A DNA stretch of 34,655 nucleotides from Rhodocyclaceae bacterium (GTDB lineage Bacteria > Pseudomonadota > Gammaproteobacteria > Burkholderiales > Rhodocyclaceae): positions 1-34,655 of the forward strand of contig JAUXWU010000009.1 of NCBI GenBank assembly GCA_030680085.1. The letters are read 5' to 3'. Below, in pieces: positions 19,589 through 28,515 of the stretch (position 1 is the stretch's first letter; every line of letters starts with the position of its first letter). A program made the translations under genes and the position numbers. Below the pieces are notes generated by a model. That model saw nothing but the letters and a program-made list of their open reading frames with translations, had not been told where the DNA came from and ran no database searches.

Positions 19589-21814
19589 ATGTCGGCGGCT
19601 GCATTGCCCCCCTCTGCGTTGCTTTCCCCATCCGCGGGCAGCGATGAGCCGCGGATTGTTCCTCCCACCCCCCCCCCGACCGATCTGACGGAAGACTTCG
19701 AGCATCTGTTCGCCCAGCTGCGAACCTATCTCAAACCGGAGGACGTCGACCAGATCGCGGCGGCCTGTCATTTCTCGGCCAACGCCCACCGCGGCCAGTT
19801 TCGTTCCAGCGGCGAACCGTACATTTCGCATCCGCTGGCGGTGGCCGAAACGCTGGCGTACTGGCGGCTCGACCCGCAGGCGCTGATTGCTGCCCTGCTG
19901 CACGACGTGATGGAAGACACCACCATCACCAAGGCGCAAATCGCGCAGGACTTCGGCAAGGTTGCCGCCGATCTTGTCGATGGCGTCTCCAAGCTCGACC
20001 GGCTGGAGAACCAGTCCTACGCGGAGGCCCAGGCTGAAAACTTCCGCAAGATGCTGCTGGCGATGGCGCAGGACGTGCGCGTCATTCTCATCAAGCTGGC
20101 CGATCGCCTGCACAACATGCGCACCCTCGATGCCGTGCGCCCGGACAAACGGCGGCGCATCGCCCGCGAGACGCTCGACATCTATGCGCCGATTGCCAAC
20201 CGGCTCGGCCTCAACACGCTGTTCTGCGAACTTCAGGAGCTGGCGTTCCGCTACCTGTACCCGCTGCGTTACCGCGTGCTGACCAAGGCCGTCCGGGGCG
20301 CGCGCGGCAACCGGCGCGAGGTCGTCGGCAAGATACTCGCGGCGATCAAAGAGCGCCTGCCGGCCTGCCACATCGACGCCGAAGTAACGTGGCGTGAAAA
20401 ACATCTCTACGGCATTTATCGCAAGATGCGCGACAAGCACCTGTCCTTTTCGCAGGTGCTCGACATCTACGGCTTTCGCATCATCGTCGCCGACACTCCC
20501 GCCTGCTATCTGGCGCTGGGCGCCCTGCACGGCCTCTACAAGCCGCTGCCGGGCAAGTTCAAGGACTACATCGCCATCCCCAAGGCCAACGGCTACCAGT
20601 CACTGCACACCACGCTGATCGGCCCGTATGGCATGCCGGTCGAATTTCAGATCCGCACGCGCCAGATGCACCATATCGCCGACAGCGGCGTTGCCTCGCA
20701 CTGGCTTTACAAGGACGAACGCGCCCTGTCGGAGTTGCAGCGCACCACCCATCAGTGGTTGCAGTCCTTGATCGAGCTACAGACCGCGAGCGTTGATTCC
20801 GCCGAGTTTCTCGAACACGTCAAGGTGGATCTGTTCCCCGGCGAGGTCTATGTATTTACGCCGGCGGGCAAGATCCTCTCGCTGCGGCGCGGCGCCAGCG
20901 CGGTCGATTTCGCCTACGCGGTGCATACCGACATCGGCAACTGTTGCATCGCCTGCCGGATCAATCAAGAGAACATGCCATTGCGCACCGAACTGCGCAA
21001 TGGCGACCGCGTCGAGATCATCACCGCGCCCAATGCCGCGCCCAATCCCAACTGGTTGAGCTTCGTCAAGAGCGGCAAGGCGCGCGCGCAGATACGTCAC
21101 TTTTTAAAAACAAAACAGCAAGAAGAATCCGCCGCGCTGGGCAAACATCTTCTGGCGCAGGCACTCTCCGGCCTCGGGCATCGCCTCGAAGAGCTTGGTA
21201 GCGCCGCCTGGCAGCGCTTTCTCAAGGCCTTTTCCGGCAAGACCCAACGCGAAGTGCTGACCGATATCGGGCTTGGCAAGCGTCTGCCGGCCATCGTCGC
21301 GCGCCGCCTGCTGAGTGGCAGTGTCGTGGACGGCCCGGTGGCGCAAGGCGCCGGCGCCATCCGCGTCAAGGGCAGCGGGGATCTGGCGATCCAGTTGGCG
21401 CATTGCTGCCGACCGATTCCCGGCGATCCACTGGTTGGCGTCATCCGCGCCGGCCAAGGCCTGATCGTGCATACCCACGACTGTCCGGCTTTGCGTGGTG
21501 GCAAGGCCGGACACAAAGAGTGGGTAGACGTCGAGTGGGATGCCGACGTGACGGGCCCCTTCGAGGTGCTGGTGCGCGTCGTCGCACAGAACGCCCCCGG
21601 CGTGCTGGCACGTTTGGCCGTCACCATCGCCGAACATGACGCCAACATCGCCAACGTGCGGATGGATGAAGACGAGGGCGCCACCACGGCACTTTATTTC
21701 ACCCTGCAAGTCCGCGACCGCGTACATCTGGCGCGTATCCTGCGCAACCTGCGACGTCTGCCGGCGGTGACCCGCATTACCCGGCTCAAGGAAAATTCAC
21801 CCCATCACAATTGA
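19589..21814 (+). CDS. spoT: Bifunctional (p)ppGpp synthase/hydrolase SpoT (RSH)
   Basis: This 741-aa protein makes and degrades the stringent-response alarmone (p)ppGpp. The HD hydrolase domain has LLHDVMEDT (H105, D106) and KLADRLHNMRTL. The synthetase domain has HLYGIYRKM, DIYGFRIIV and IPKANGYQSLHTTLIGPYG. TGS (VYVFTPAGKILSLRRGASAVDFAYAVHT), a C-terminal helical region and an ACT domain follow. Both catalytic halves look intact. The N-terminal extension before the HD domain is encoded by a C-rich stretch with ten consecutive C (19668-19677), which lies before any conserved residue. ATG 19589 has only a weak upstream site (AGAGGGCGT). Confidence 0.95.
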   Translation: MSAAALPPSALLSPSAGSDEPRIVPPTPPPTDLTEDFEHLFAQLRTYLKPEDVDQIAAACHFSANAHRGQFRSSGEPYISHPLAVAETLAYWRLDPQALIAALLHDVMEDTTITKAQIAQDFGKVAADLVDGVSKLDRLENQSYAEAQAENFRKMLLAMAQDVRVILIKLADRLHNMRTLDAVRPDKRRRIARETLDIYAPIANRLGLNTLFCELQELAFRYLYPLRYRVLTKAVRGARGNRREVVGKILAAIKERLPACHIDAEVTWREKHLYGIYRKMRDKHLSFSQVLDIYGFRIIVADTPACYLALGALHGLYKPLPGKFKDYIAIPKANGYQSLHTTLIGPYGMPVEFQIRTRQMHHIADSGVASHWLYKDERALSELQRTTHQWLQSLIELQTASVDSAEFLEHVKVDLFPGEVYVFTPAGKILSLRRGASAVDFAYAVHTDIGNCCIACRINQENMPLRTELRNGDRVEIITAPNAAPNPNWLSFVKSGKARAQIRHFLKTKQQEESAALGKHLLAQALSGLGHRLEELGSAAWQRFLKAFSGKTQREVLTDIGLGKRLPAIVARRLLSGSVVDGPVAQGAGAIRVKGSGDLAIQLAHCCRPIPGDPLVGVIRAGQGLIVHTHDCPALRGGKAGHKEWVDVEWDADVTGPFEVLVRVVAQNAPGVLARLAVTIAEHDANIANVRMDEDEGATTALYFTLQVRDRVHLARILRNLRRLPAVTRITRLKENSPHHN
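19668..19677 (+). repeat. Ten-cytosine homopolymer in spoT
   Basis: Ten consecutive C (19668-19677) encode part of VPPTPPPTD at residues 25-33 or so of SpoT. Gain or loss of one base would stop translation of the full-length protein from this start. Confidence 0.9.
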
Positions 21815-21826
21815 AGGAGTCTTCCG

Positions 21827-22012
21827 ATGGCCTACGTATCCGAATACACCCAGTTCATGAACGAATGGCTGAAGCAGCATCCCGAAGAACTTGCCGTTCA
21901 AGAGGCGGGCCGCGCCATGTGGTGGGATCGTGGCGCCCATGTACCGGACGAGCAGAAGCGCCTGGAGGCCGCGGAAGTGCCGCGGAAGGCCTACTACTAC
22001 GACATCAACTAA
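21827..22012 (+). CDS. DUF3460 family protein
   Basis: This 61-aa protein, MAYVSEYTQFMNEWL to AYYYDIN, matches the small DUF3460 family of betaproteobacteria, which has no known function. Typical features are the start Y-x-S-E-Y-T-x-F-x-x-x-WL, the central RAMWWD block, and a Lys/Arg-rich stretch before the tyrosines. It follows spoT by 12 bases with GAAGGAGTCTTCCG as a good ribosome-binding site, so it belongs to that operon. Confidence 0.88.
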   Translation: MAYVSEYTQFMNEWLKQHPEELAVQEAGRAMWWDRGAHVPDEQKRLEAAEVPRKAYYYDIN

Positions 22013-22015
22013 ATT

Positions 22016-22039
22016 CGCCGTCCCGCCAGCGCCGACTTT
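22016..22039 (+). repeat. Intergenic repeat copy C (DUF3460/ccmI gap)
   Basis: These 24 bases equal 9714-9737, and 23 of them match the minus strand at 16315-16337. The copy fills the 25-bp gap between the convergent ends of the DUF3460 gene and ccmI and overlaps the last bases of ccmI (its stop codon is at 22038-22040). No matching left arm is present, so it does not form the hairpin of copy A. Confidence 0.75.
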
Positions 22040-22886
22040 ATGGTTTTACCAACCGCGTGCGCGTCTCGGCAATGTTGGCGCGGAGCACGCTGGCATCCTC
22101 GGATTCCGGCGGCATCAGCTTCAGCAGCGTTTCCCAGTCGGCGATGGCCTTTGCGTATTGCTGTGACTCGTAGGCGGCGGTGCCGCGCAGCCAGAGGCCG
22201 ATCGGGTGATTCGGTTCGAGTTGCAGGGCGCGGTCGATCAGGGCGAGCACCTTGCTGTTGAAACCGCTGACGCTGGCCAGCGTGTCGGCATATTCGACAT
22301 ACAGGTCGGCATCGCCACCGTTCTGGCTGACGACGCGCTCATAGGCGCGCACGGCGTCGGGCATGCGCCCCATCTGCCGATAGGAACGCGCCAGCATGGC
22401 CCAGCCTTGCAGATTTTCCGGTTCCTTTTCCAGCTTGGCGGCCAGACCGCTGACCATGCGCTCGATGTCCTGAGCCGAGAACTGCTGCTCGGCGGCGGGT
22501 TGCGGCTTGAGCCCGGCCGGACTGCCGAGCATCAGGTAGAGCAGCACGGCGACCAATGGCATGGAAATGGCCAGCGCGGTCGGCACGGCGCGGCTGGCCG
22601 GAGCAGTTGCGGAGCCTCCCCCGGCTCTTGTGACACCCTCGGTTGCGGTGTTGCTGTCCTCGATGAGACGCCGCTGCAATTCTGCGCGTGCCTGGATGTA
22701 ATCATCCTGCGACAAGGCGCCTTCGGCGCGATCGCGTTCCAGTTCGGCGAACTGGTCGCGGTAGATGGCGGCATTCAGTTCCTGGCGCGAAAGGTCATTG
22801 TTTTTGGGGCGGCGGAAAAATGGTAGCAGCAACAGCGCGAGGGTTGCGAGCACCATTAAAGTGGCGCCGATAACGAAACCAGTCAT
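22038..22886 (-). CDS. ccmI: Cytochrome c maturation protein CcmI
   Basis: CcmI is the apocytochrome c chaperone of System I, and it holds the unfolded substrate for haem ligation. The 282-aa protein begins MTGFVIGATLMVLATLALLLLPFF (first membrane segment), then a conserved basic/acidic helix NAAIYRDQFAELERDRAEGALSQDDYIQARAELQRRL. A second membrane segment lies near 100-125, and a periplasmic TPR part follows (GWAMLARSYRQMGRMPDAVRAYERVV). It ends the ccm operon and overlaps ccmH by four bases. Confidence 0.93.
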   Translation of the reverse strand: MTGFVIGATLMVLATLALLLLPFFRRPKNNDLSRQELNAAIYRDQFAELERDRAEGALSQDDYIQARAELQRRLIEDSNTATEGVTRAGGGSATAPASRAVPTALAISMPLVAVLLYLMLGSPAGLKPQPAAEQQFSAQDIERMVSGLAAKLEKEPENLQGWAMLARSYRQMGRMPDAVRAYERVVSQNGGDADLYVEYADTLASVSGFNSKVLALIDRALQLEPNHPIGLWLRGTAAYESQQYAKAIADWETLLKLMPPESEDASVLRANIAETRTRLVKP

Positions 22887-23359
22887 ACCTGATCACCTTT
22901 CAGTAAAACTTCGGCACGTTGTTTCTCTGCCTCGGACAGCGGCGCTTCGCCGTCACCGATCAGGCGGCTGCGGCGGCGCAGGTAATTCACCAATACGGCC
23001 AGGCCGACGATCAGCAGCACGAACGGCCCGCCCCAGAGCAGCCAGGTGCTGGGCTTGAGCTGCGGCCGATAGAGCACGAAGTCGCCATAGCGGCTGACGA
23101 GGAAATCCTTGACCTGCTGATCGGAATTGCCCTGCTTGATCAGGTCGCGCACTTCGCGGCGCAGATCTTGCGCCAATTCGGCCTGGGAGCCGGCCAGCGA
23201 TTCGTTCTGGCAGACGAGACAGCGCAGTTCGGTGGAGATTTTGACGAGACGCGCCTCGACTGCTGGGTCTTCGGCAAGCGGTACGGCCTCTTTTGCCAGC
23301 ACCGGGTTCGCCAGCAAGAGCACGCAGGCAGAGGCGACCAGAGAGAGAAATTTTTTCAT
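22883..23359 (-). CDS. ccmH: Cytochrome c maturation protein CcmH
   Basis: CcmH is a membrane-anchored thiol oxidoreductase that keeps the CXXCH cysteines of apocytochromes reduced. The 158-aa protein has a signal peptide (MKKFLSLVASACVLLLANPVLA), the invariant RCLVCQNESLAGSQA motif (C47, C50), the LRREVRDLIKQGNSDQQVKDFLVSRYGDFVLYRP block and one C-terminal membrane helix (LLWGGPFVLLIVGLAVLV). It overlaps ccmG and ccmI by four bases each. Confidence 0.95.
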   Translation of the reverse strand: MKKFLSLVASACVLLLANPVLAKEAVPLAEDPAVEARLVKISTELRCLVCQNESLAGSQAELAQDLRREVRDLIKQGNSDQQVKDFLVSRYGDFVLYRPQLKPSTWLLWGGPFVLLIVGLAVLVNYLRRRSRLIGDGEAPLSEAEKQRAEVLLKGDQV

Positions 23360-23880
23360 TTGTTCAGTTCCTGCACCAGCGGGATGATTTTATTTTGCAG
23401 CACCGCGGGCGTTACCGGGCCGATCTGCTTGAAGCGAATCACCCCCGCCTTGTCGATGACATAGGTTTCCGGCACGCCATACACGCCGTAATTGATGCCG
23501 ACGCGTCCGTCGAGGTCGAAGGCGGAAAGCAGATAGGGGTCGCCGAAGCGCGCCAGCCAGCGAATGCCGTCCTCGCGCTTGTCCTTGTAGTTGAGGCCGA
23601 CCAGCGGCGCCACCCCGGTCTTGGCGAACTCGTTGAGGATCGGGTGTTCCTCGCGGCAGGAAACGCACCACGAGGCCCAGACGTTGAGCAGCCACACCTT
23701 GCCGGCCATCTCCCGCGGCGAGAATTTTGCGGATTCGTCATGCAGTTGCGGCACGCTGAAATCTGGCGCCGGTTTGCCGACCAGCGGCGAAGGCACCTCG
23801 CGCGGATTGAGCGTGAGGCCGACGGCGAGAAAGCCGACCAGGACGATGAAGATGCCGAGCGGCCACAGGAAACGGTTCAT
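23356..23880 (-). CDS. ccmG: Thiol:disulfide interchange protein CcmG/DsbE
   Basis: CcmG is a periplasmic thioredoxin-like protein, tethered by an N-terminal helix, that passes reducing equivalents from CcdA/DsbD to CcmH or apocytochrome. The 174-aa protein begins MNRFLWPLGIFIVLVGFLAVGL. LVGKPAPDFSVPQL follows, then the active site WASWCVSCREEHP (C72, C75) and the cis-Pro region GVPETYVIDKAG. ATG 23880 overlaps the ccmF stop by four bases, which decides against a longer upstream start. Confidence 0.95.
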   Translation of the reverse strand: MNRFLWPLGIFIVLVGFLAVGLTLNPREVPSPLVGKPAPDFSVPQLHDESAKFSPREMAGKVWLLNVWASWCVSCREEHPILNEFAKTGVAPLVGLNYKDKREDGIRWLARFGDPYLLSAFDLDGRVGINYGVYGVPETYVIDKAGVIRFKQIGPVTPAVLQNKIIPLVQELNK

Positions 23881-25835
23881 GCGACAGCTCCCGATACCGT
23901 GGTAATGGGAGCAGATTGTTTTACCTTCAGGCGGTAACGGCGGTCGCTGGCGGCAAAAATGCCGCCCAGCGCCATCAACAGACAGCCGCCCCAGATCCAG
24001 CCGACGAAGGGCTTGTAATAGACGCGCACCGCCCATGCCTCCTCACCCTCATTGCCGCCCAACGGTTCGCCCAACGAAACATAGACGTCGCGGGTGAAGC
24101 CGGAATCGATGGCGGCCTCGGTCATCGGCATGCCCGACGAGTGGTAGTTGCGCTTTTCGGGGTGCATCGTGCGGAGCACGCGGCCGTCCTTCGATAGTTC
24201 CATGGTGCCGATGGCGGCGCGGTAGTTGGGACCTTCGGCATTGCGCACGCCGATGAAGGTAAAGGTGTAGCCGCCAACCATGACGGTCTCGTTCGGCGCC
24301 ATGCGTACGTCGCGTTCATCCTCGTAGGTGCTGACCAGCGCCACGCCAATGACAAATACGGCCAGGCCGAAGTGCGCCAACTGCATGCCCCACCAGGCAC
24401 GCGGCGGGCTGCCGGTTTTGTGCCGTTCCAGCGCCTGCAAGACGATGGCCGCGAGGATCCACACGGCGAGTCCCAGCCCCAGGGCGACATAGGCGTGCCA
24501 TTCGCCCGCCAGCATGGGCAGGCCAATGCCACCGAGTATGGCGACCAGGGCGGCCGGCCACAGCTTCTTGCCGATGTTCTTGAGATCGGCATGTTTCCAG
24601 CGGGCGAAGGGGCCCATCGCGACCAGCACCAGCAGCGGCAGCATGATCGGGATGAACACCGCGTTGAAATAGGGCGGGCCGACGGAAATCTTGCCCAGCC
24701 CCAGCGCGTCGATGATCAGGGGATACAAGGTGCCGAGCAACACCGCGCCGCAGCCGACGACCAACAGCAGGTTGTTGATGAGCAGAAAGGTTTCGCGCGA
24801 GACCAGCGCAAAGCGTCCGCCCAGGCCCACCTTCGGTGCGCGCCAGGCGAACAGCAGCAGCGAGGCGCCGACGACGATGACCAGCAGCATCAGGATGAAC
24901 AGGCCGCGCTTGGGGTCGGTGGCGAAGGAATGCACCGAAGTGAGCACACCGGAGCGGACGAGGAAGGTGCCGAGCAAGGACCGTGAAAAGGTGGCGATGG
25001 CCAGCAGTATCGTCCAGTTCTTGAAGCTGCCACGCTTTTCGGTGACGGCGAGCGAGTGGATCAGCGCGGTACCCACCAGCCAGGGCATGAACGAGGCGTT
25101 CTCGACCGGATCCCAGAACCACCAGCCGCCCCAGCCCAGTTCGTAATACGCCCACCAGGAGCCGAGGGCGATACCGAGGGTCAGGAAGACCCAGGCGACA
25201 GTCGTCCAGGGCCGCGACCAGCGCGCCCAGGCGGCATCGATCTGGCCGGAGATCAAGGCGGCGATGGCGAAGGCGAAGGCGACCGAAAACCCCACATAAC
25301 CCATGTAAAGCAGCGGCGGATGGAAGATCAGGCCGGGATCCTGCAACAGGGGATTCAGGTCGCGTCCATCCGCTGCGGCCGGCAGGATGCGGTCGAACGG
25401 ACTGGAGGTGAATAGTACGAAGGCCAGCAGACCGAACATCACCAGCCCCAGCACGCCCAGCACGCGCGCCACCATGGCGTCAGGCAGTTGGCGCGAGAAC
25501 AACGCCACCGCCAGCGCCCAACCCGCCGACATCAGCACCCACAGGAGCAGCGAACCTTCGTGACCGCCCCAGACGGCGGCGAGGCGGTAAATGGTGGGCA
25601 GTTGCGAATTCGAATGCCGCACCACGTAATCGACAGAAAAGTCATTGACGTAAAAGGCCCAGCCGAGGCAGACGAAGGCAAAGGCAAGCAGCAGGAAGGT
25701 GGCCGTGACCGCCGGCCGCGCCACGGCGACCCATTGAGCATGATTGCGATGGACGCCGACGAGGGGCAGGACACCCTGGGCCAGAGAGACCAACAGGGCA
25801 AGTATCAAGGCGAAATGGCCGAGTTCTGAAATCAT
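23877..25835 (-). CDS. ccmF: Haem lyase CcmF
   Basis: CcmF is the large inner-membrane haem lyase of System I, taking haem from holo-CcmE and attaching it to the CXXCH cysteines. The 652-aa protein is of normal length and has about 14 membrane segments. It carries the tryptophan-rich motif ELGWGGWWFWDPVENASFMPWL that contacts haem, and starts MISELGHFALILALLVSLA. It is spaced 18 bp from ccmE. A second gene with the same opening begins at 34612. This copy, lying inside a full ccm operon, should serve the general cytochromes. Confidence 0.96.
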   Translation of the reverse strand: MISELGHFALILALLVSLAQGVLPLVGVHRNHAQWVAVARPAVTATFLLLAFAFVCLGWAFYVNDFSVDYVVRHSNSQLPTIYRLAAVWGGHEGSLLLWVLMSAGWALAVALFSRQLPDAMVARVLGVLGLVMFGLLAFVLFTSSPFDRILPAAADGRDLNPLLQDPGLIFHPPLLYMGYVGFSVAFAFAIAALISGQIDAAWARWSRPWTTVAWVFLTLGIALGSWWAYYELGWGGWWFWDPVENASFMPWLVGTALIHSLAVTEKRGSFKNWTILLAIATFSRSLLGTFLVRSGVLTSVHSFATDPKRGLFILMLLVIVVGASLLLFAWRAPKVGLGGRFALVSRETFLLINNLLLVVGCGAVLLGTLYPLIIDALGLGKISVGPPYFNAVFIPIMLPLLVLVAMGPFARWKHADLKNIGKKLWPAALVAILGGIGLPMLAGEWHAYVALGLGLAVWILAAIVLQALERHKTGSPPRAWWGMQLAHFGLAVFVIGVALVSTYEDERDVRMAPNETVMVGGYTFTFIGVRNAEGPNYRAAIGTMELSKDGRVLRTMHPEKRNYHSSGMPMTEAAIDSGFTRDVYVSLGEPLGGNEGEEAWAVRVYYKPFVGWIWGGCLLMALGGIFAASDRRYRLKVKQSAPITTVSGAVA

Positions 25836-25853
25836 GGGGGCAACCTGTGCGGG

Positions 25854-26294
25854 TTATTGCTTGAGGGTTTTTGCGGTGCTCTGCGCTTGATCGATGGCGT
25901 GCTGCGCATGGGGCGGCATGTAATTCTCGTCATGCTTGGCCAGCACCTCGGTCGCATTGAACAGGCCATCGGCGCCAATCTTGCCCTGCACCACCGCGCC
26001 TTTGCCTTCCTTGAAGAGGTCGGGCAGGATGCCGGTATAGGTAACCGGCACTTCTTTTACGGTATCGGTGATGACGAAATGCACGGTGAGGTTGTCGCGC
26101 CGGATCGACCCTTCCCTGACCATGCCACCGACGCGGAAGGCCTTGCCTTGCGGCGCCTTGCCTTCGGTGAATTCGGTGGGCGTGATGAAAAAGGCGACGT
26201 TGCTGTCGAGCGCCTGGAATACCAAGGTGCTGGCGATGCCGATCGCGGCAAGGCCGCCGACGATGAGGGCAATACGTTTATGGCGTGGTTTCAT
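25854..26294 (-). CDS. ccmE: Haem chaperone CcmE
   Basis: CcmE carries haem covalently in the periplasm from CcmABCD to CcmF. The 146-aa protein has an N-terminal anchor ([23 protein letters not shown]), a beta-barrel domain with [12 protein letters not shown] and [16 protein letters not shown], and the haem-binding motif [11 protein letters not shown], where H121 bonds to the haem vinyl group and Y125 coordinates iron. It overlaps ccmD by four bases. Confidence 0.96.
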   Translation of the reverse strand: MKPRHKRIALIVGGLAAIGIASTLVFQALDSNVAFFITPTEFTEGKAPQGKAFRVGGMVREGSIRRDNLTVHFVITDTVKEVPVTYTGILPDLFKEGKGAVVQGKIGADGLFNATEVLAKHDENYMPPHAQHAIDQAQSTAKTLKQ

Positions 26295-26473
26295 GGATTC
26301 TCAAGTATCTCGGCCTGACGTTCGCGGCGCAGGATGCGCAGAATCGAACTCTGACGCTTGCCAACCAGAATAGGTTCCATAATCATCAGCACGGCGCAGA
26401 CGCCGAAGCTGCCCCAGACATACAAGGCGTAGCCGCCCATGGCAAAGAATTCGGCGGGGGAGCCCCAGTTCAT
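26291..26473 (-). CDS. ccmD: Cytochrome c maturation protein CcmD
   Basis: This 60-aa single-span membrane peptide is needed to release holo-CcmE from CcmABC. Its opening [30 protein letters not shown] is typical of CcmD (aromatic residues, then one helix), followed by a positively charged cytoplasmic tail ([15 protein letters not shown]). It overlaps ccmC and ccmE by four bases each. Confidence 0.93.
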   Translation of the reverse strand: MNWGSPAEFFAMGGYALYVWGSFGVCAVLMIMEPILVGKRQSSILRILRRERQAEILENP

Positions 26474-27219
26474 GTTTTCACCTCATCCAGAGCTTTCACC
26501 CATTCGGTGTGCGCCTCCCGCTCGAGAATGATTGCGCGAACCCGGGTTAAAGCGACAGCGATCGAATACATCCAGAAGGCCAGCGCCATCAGCAGCATGC
26601 CCCACAGCATGGTCGTCGCCATCGACGGGGCCTTGGCCAGGTTGATGGTCGAACCCTGGTGCAGGGTGTTCCACCATTTCACCGAGAAGTAGATGATCGG
26701 CACATTGACCACGCCCACCAGCACGAGAATCGCCCCGGCCTTGTCGGCGCGGCGCGCGTCATCGATCGCCGCCTGCAGTGCAATGAAGCCGATGTAGAGG
26801 AAGAACAGAATCAGCGCGGAGGTCAGCCGGGCATCCCACACCCACCAGGCGCCCCACATCGGCTTGCCCCAGAGCGCGCCCGTCCACAGCGACAGGAAAG
26901 CCATCAGCGCGCCGGTCGGGGCAATCGCCTGCGCCATCATGCCGGAAAGCCGCGTATTGAGCGCCAGCCCCAGTCCCGCCCAGGTCGCCATGATGAGATA
27001 AAGGAACATCGACAGCCACGCCGCCGGCACGTGAATGAAGATGATGCGATAACCCTCGCCCTGCTGGAAATCGGTGGGTGCGACAAAGAAACTGATCCAC
27101 AGGCCGACGGCGCCGAACACGGCCGCCAGCGCCCAGAACCACGGGATCATCCTGCCCGCGAGCGGATAGAAGCTCTGCGGGCTGGCGTATTTGAACCAGC
27201 TAATCAGACGATTACTCAA
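26470..27219 (-). CDS. ccmC: Haem exporter/handling protein CcmC
   Basis: CcmC is a six-helix membrane protein that loads haem onto CcmE. The 249-aa protein has the WWD haem-handling motif in GKPMWGAWWVWDARLTSALIL and conserved histidines in the flanking periplasmic loops (IIFIHVPAAWLSM). The start is TTG at 27219 with GAGG seven bases upstream. The opening SWFKYASPQSFYPLAGRMIPWF fits the family's amphipathic start. It overlaps ccmB by eight bases. Confidence 0.95.
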   Translation of the reverse strand: MSNRLISWFKYASPQSFYPLAGRMIPWFWALAAVFGAVGLWISFFVAPTDFQQGEGYRIIFIHVPAAWLSMFLYLIMATWAGLGLALNTRLSGMMAQAIAPTGALMAFLSLWTGALWGKPMWGAWWVWDARLTSALILFFLYIGFIALQAAIDDARRADKAGAILVLVGVVNVPIIYFSVKWWNTLHQGSTINLAKAPSMATTMLWGMLLMALAFWMYSIAVALTRVRAIILEREAHTEWVKALDEVKT

Positions 27220-27877
27220 GGGAAATCCTCAAGGCTGCCGTGGTTGCCCACGGCGCAAAAAACACGGCCAACGCCAGCAGCGCGGCCAGCAAGGACAGAT
27301 GACCACCGGCACCCAGGCCGGAGATGTGCGATTCTACCGCGCCGGCGCCGAAGATCAGGGCGGGCACATACAGCGGCAATACCAGCAGCGACACCAGCAC
27401 GCCGCCGCCACGCACGCCCAGGGTGAGCGCCGCGCCGATGGCGCCGATCAGGCTCAATAGCGGCGTGCCCAATAACAAGGCCACCACCAGCACGCCCAGC
27501 GCACCCACGTCCAGGTCGAATTGAATGCCCAGCACTGGCGCCAGCAGCACCAGCGGCAGGCCGGTGGTGATCCAGTGGGCGGCGATTTTGCCGGTGACCA
27601 GGAGGCCCAGCGGGGTGGGAGAGAGCACCATTTGTTCCAGCGTGCCATCGGCATGGTCGGGCGCGAACAAGCGCGCAAGCCCCAGCATGGTGGCCAGCAG
27701 GGCCGACACCCAGATCACGCCGGGCGCGATGGTGCGCAGCAACGCCGATTCCGGCCCGATGCCAAGCGGAAACAGGCTCGCCACGATGATGAAGAAAAAC
27801 AGTGCGGTCAGCACCTCGCTCTTGCGCCGCATTGCCAGCAGCAGATCGCGGCGGATGATGGCCAGCACGGCGCTCAT
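27212..27877 (-). CDS. ccmB: ABC transporter membrane subunit CcmB
   Basis: CcmB is the membrane partner of CcmA in the ATP-driven complex that frees holo-CcmE from CcmC. The 221-aa protein has six predicted membrane segments and the family opening IIRRDLLLAMRRKSEVLTALFFFIIVASLFPLGIGPE. ADGTLEQMVLSP and LLSLIGAIGAALTLGVRGGGVL are typical of CcmB. It overlaps ccmA by four bases. Confidence 0.95.
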   Translation of the reverse strand: MSAVLAIIRRDLLLAMRRKSEVLTALFFFIIVASLFPLGIGPESALLRTIAPGVIWVSALLATMLGLARLFAPDHADGTLEQMVLSPTPLGLLVTGKIAAHWITTGLPLVLLAPVLGIQFDLDVGALGVLVVALLLGTPLLSLIGAIGAALTLGVRGGGVLVSLLVLPLYVPALIFGAGAVESHISGLGAGGHLSLLAALLALAVFFAPWATTAALRISLE

Positions 27878-28479
27878 AGCTGCAATACCTTGCCGTTAGG
27901 CAGCGGCATGCTCTGATGGCTGGTCAGGATCGCCATGCCACCCGCCGCCAGATGTCCCTCGATCAACCCAGAGAGCATGTCGACGGCTTTCACGTCCAGC
28001 GCGGTGAATGGCTCGTCAAGAATCCACAGCGCGGCTTTTCTGACCGCCAGACGGGCCAGCAGAACGCGGCGTTTCTGTCCGGCGGAAAGAAAGCGCACCG
28101 CCAGATCCTCGCGCCCGCGCAGACCGAAGCGGGCTAGTGTCTGCAAAGCAACTGTTTCATCGAGCGCCGCGCCATCGAGCTGTGCGGAGAGCGTCAGGTT
28201 TTCGAGCGGGGTCAGGTCTTCCTTCACGGCCCCGTGGTGGCCAAGAAAAAGCATGGCGCGCCGATAGTCCTCGGCAAGCACGGTGACGGGCTCGCCCTGC
28301 CAGCGCACCTCGCCTTCAGCCGGCGGCGACAGGGTGGCTAGAATGCGCAACAGGCTGGTCTTGCCCGCGCCATTTTCGCCCTGCACATGCAGCCACTCGC
28401 CCGGCCCGACCGCGAGATCGAGCCCGGCAAACAGGCGGCGTTCGCCGCGCACACAGGAAAGGCCGGTGGCAGTCAGCAT
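27874..28479 (-). CDS. ccmA: ABC transporter ATPase CcmA
   Basis: CcmA provides the energy for release of holo-CcmE. The 201-aa ATPase has the Walker A GENGAGKTS (34-42), the signature region FLSAGQKRRVLLARLAV, Walker B LWILDEPF and the H-loop SH near ILTSHQS. ATG 28479 has no Shine-Dalgarno sequence; C-rich bases precede it. A -10-like CAGAAT and an FNR-like palindrome lie upstream at spacings that would start transcription about two bases before the ATG. It heads ccmABCDEFGHI. Confidence 0.96.
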   Translation of the reverse strand: MLTATGLSCVRGERRLFAGLDLAVGPGEWLHVQGENGAGKTSLLRILATLSPPAEGEVRWQGEPVTVLAEDYRRAMLFLGHHGAVKEDLTPLENLTLSAQLDGAALDETVALQTLARFGLRGREDLAVRFLSAGQKRRVLLARLAVRKAALWILDEPFTALDVKAVDMLSGLIEGHLAAGGMAILTSHQSMPLPNGKVLQL

Positions 28480-28515
28480 GGGGGGCGAATTCTGCCTGAT
28501 TACGGCAGTATTGAC

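Noticed and set aside
9693-22039. The 23-bp repeat as a CRISPR array
   Set aside because: Copies are 6 kb apart, in both orientations, without spacers of regular length or cas genes.
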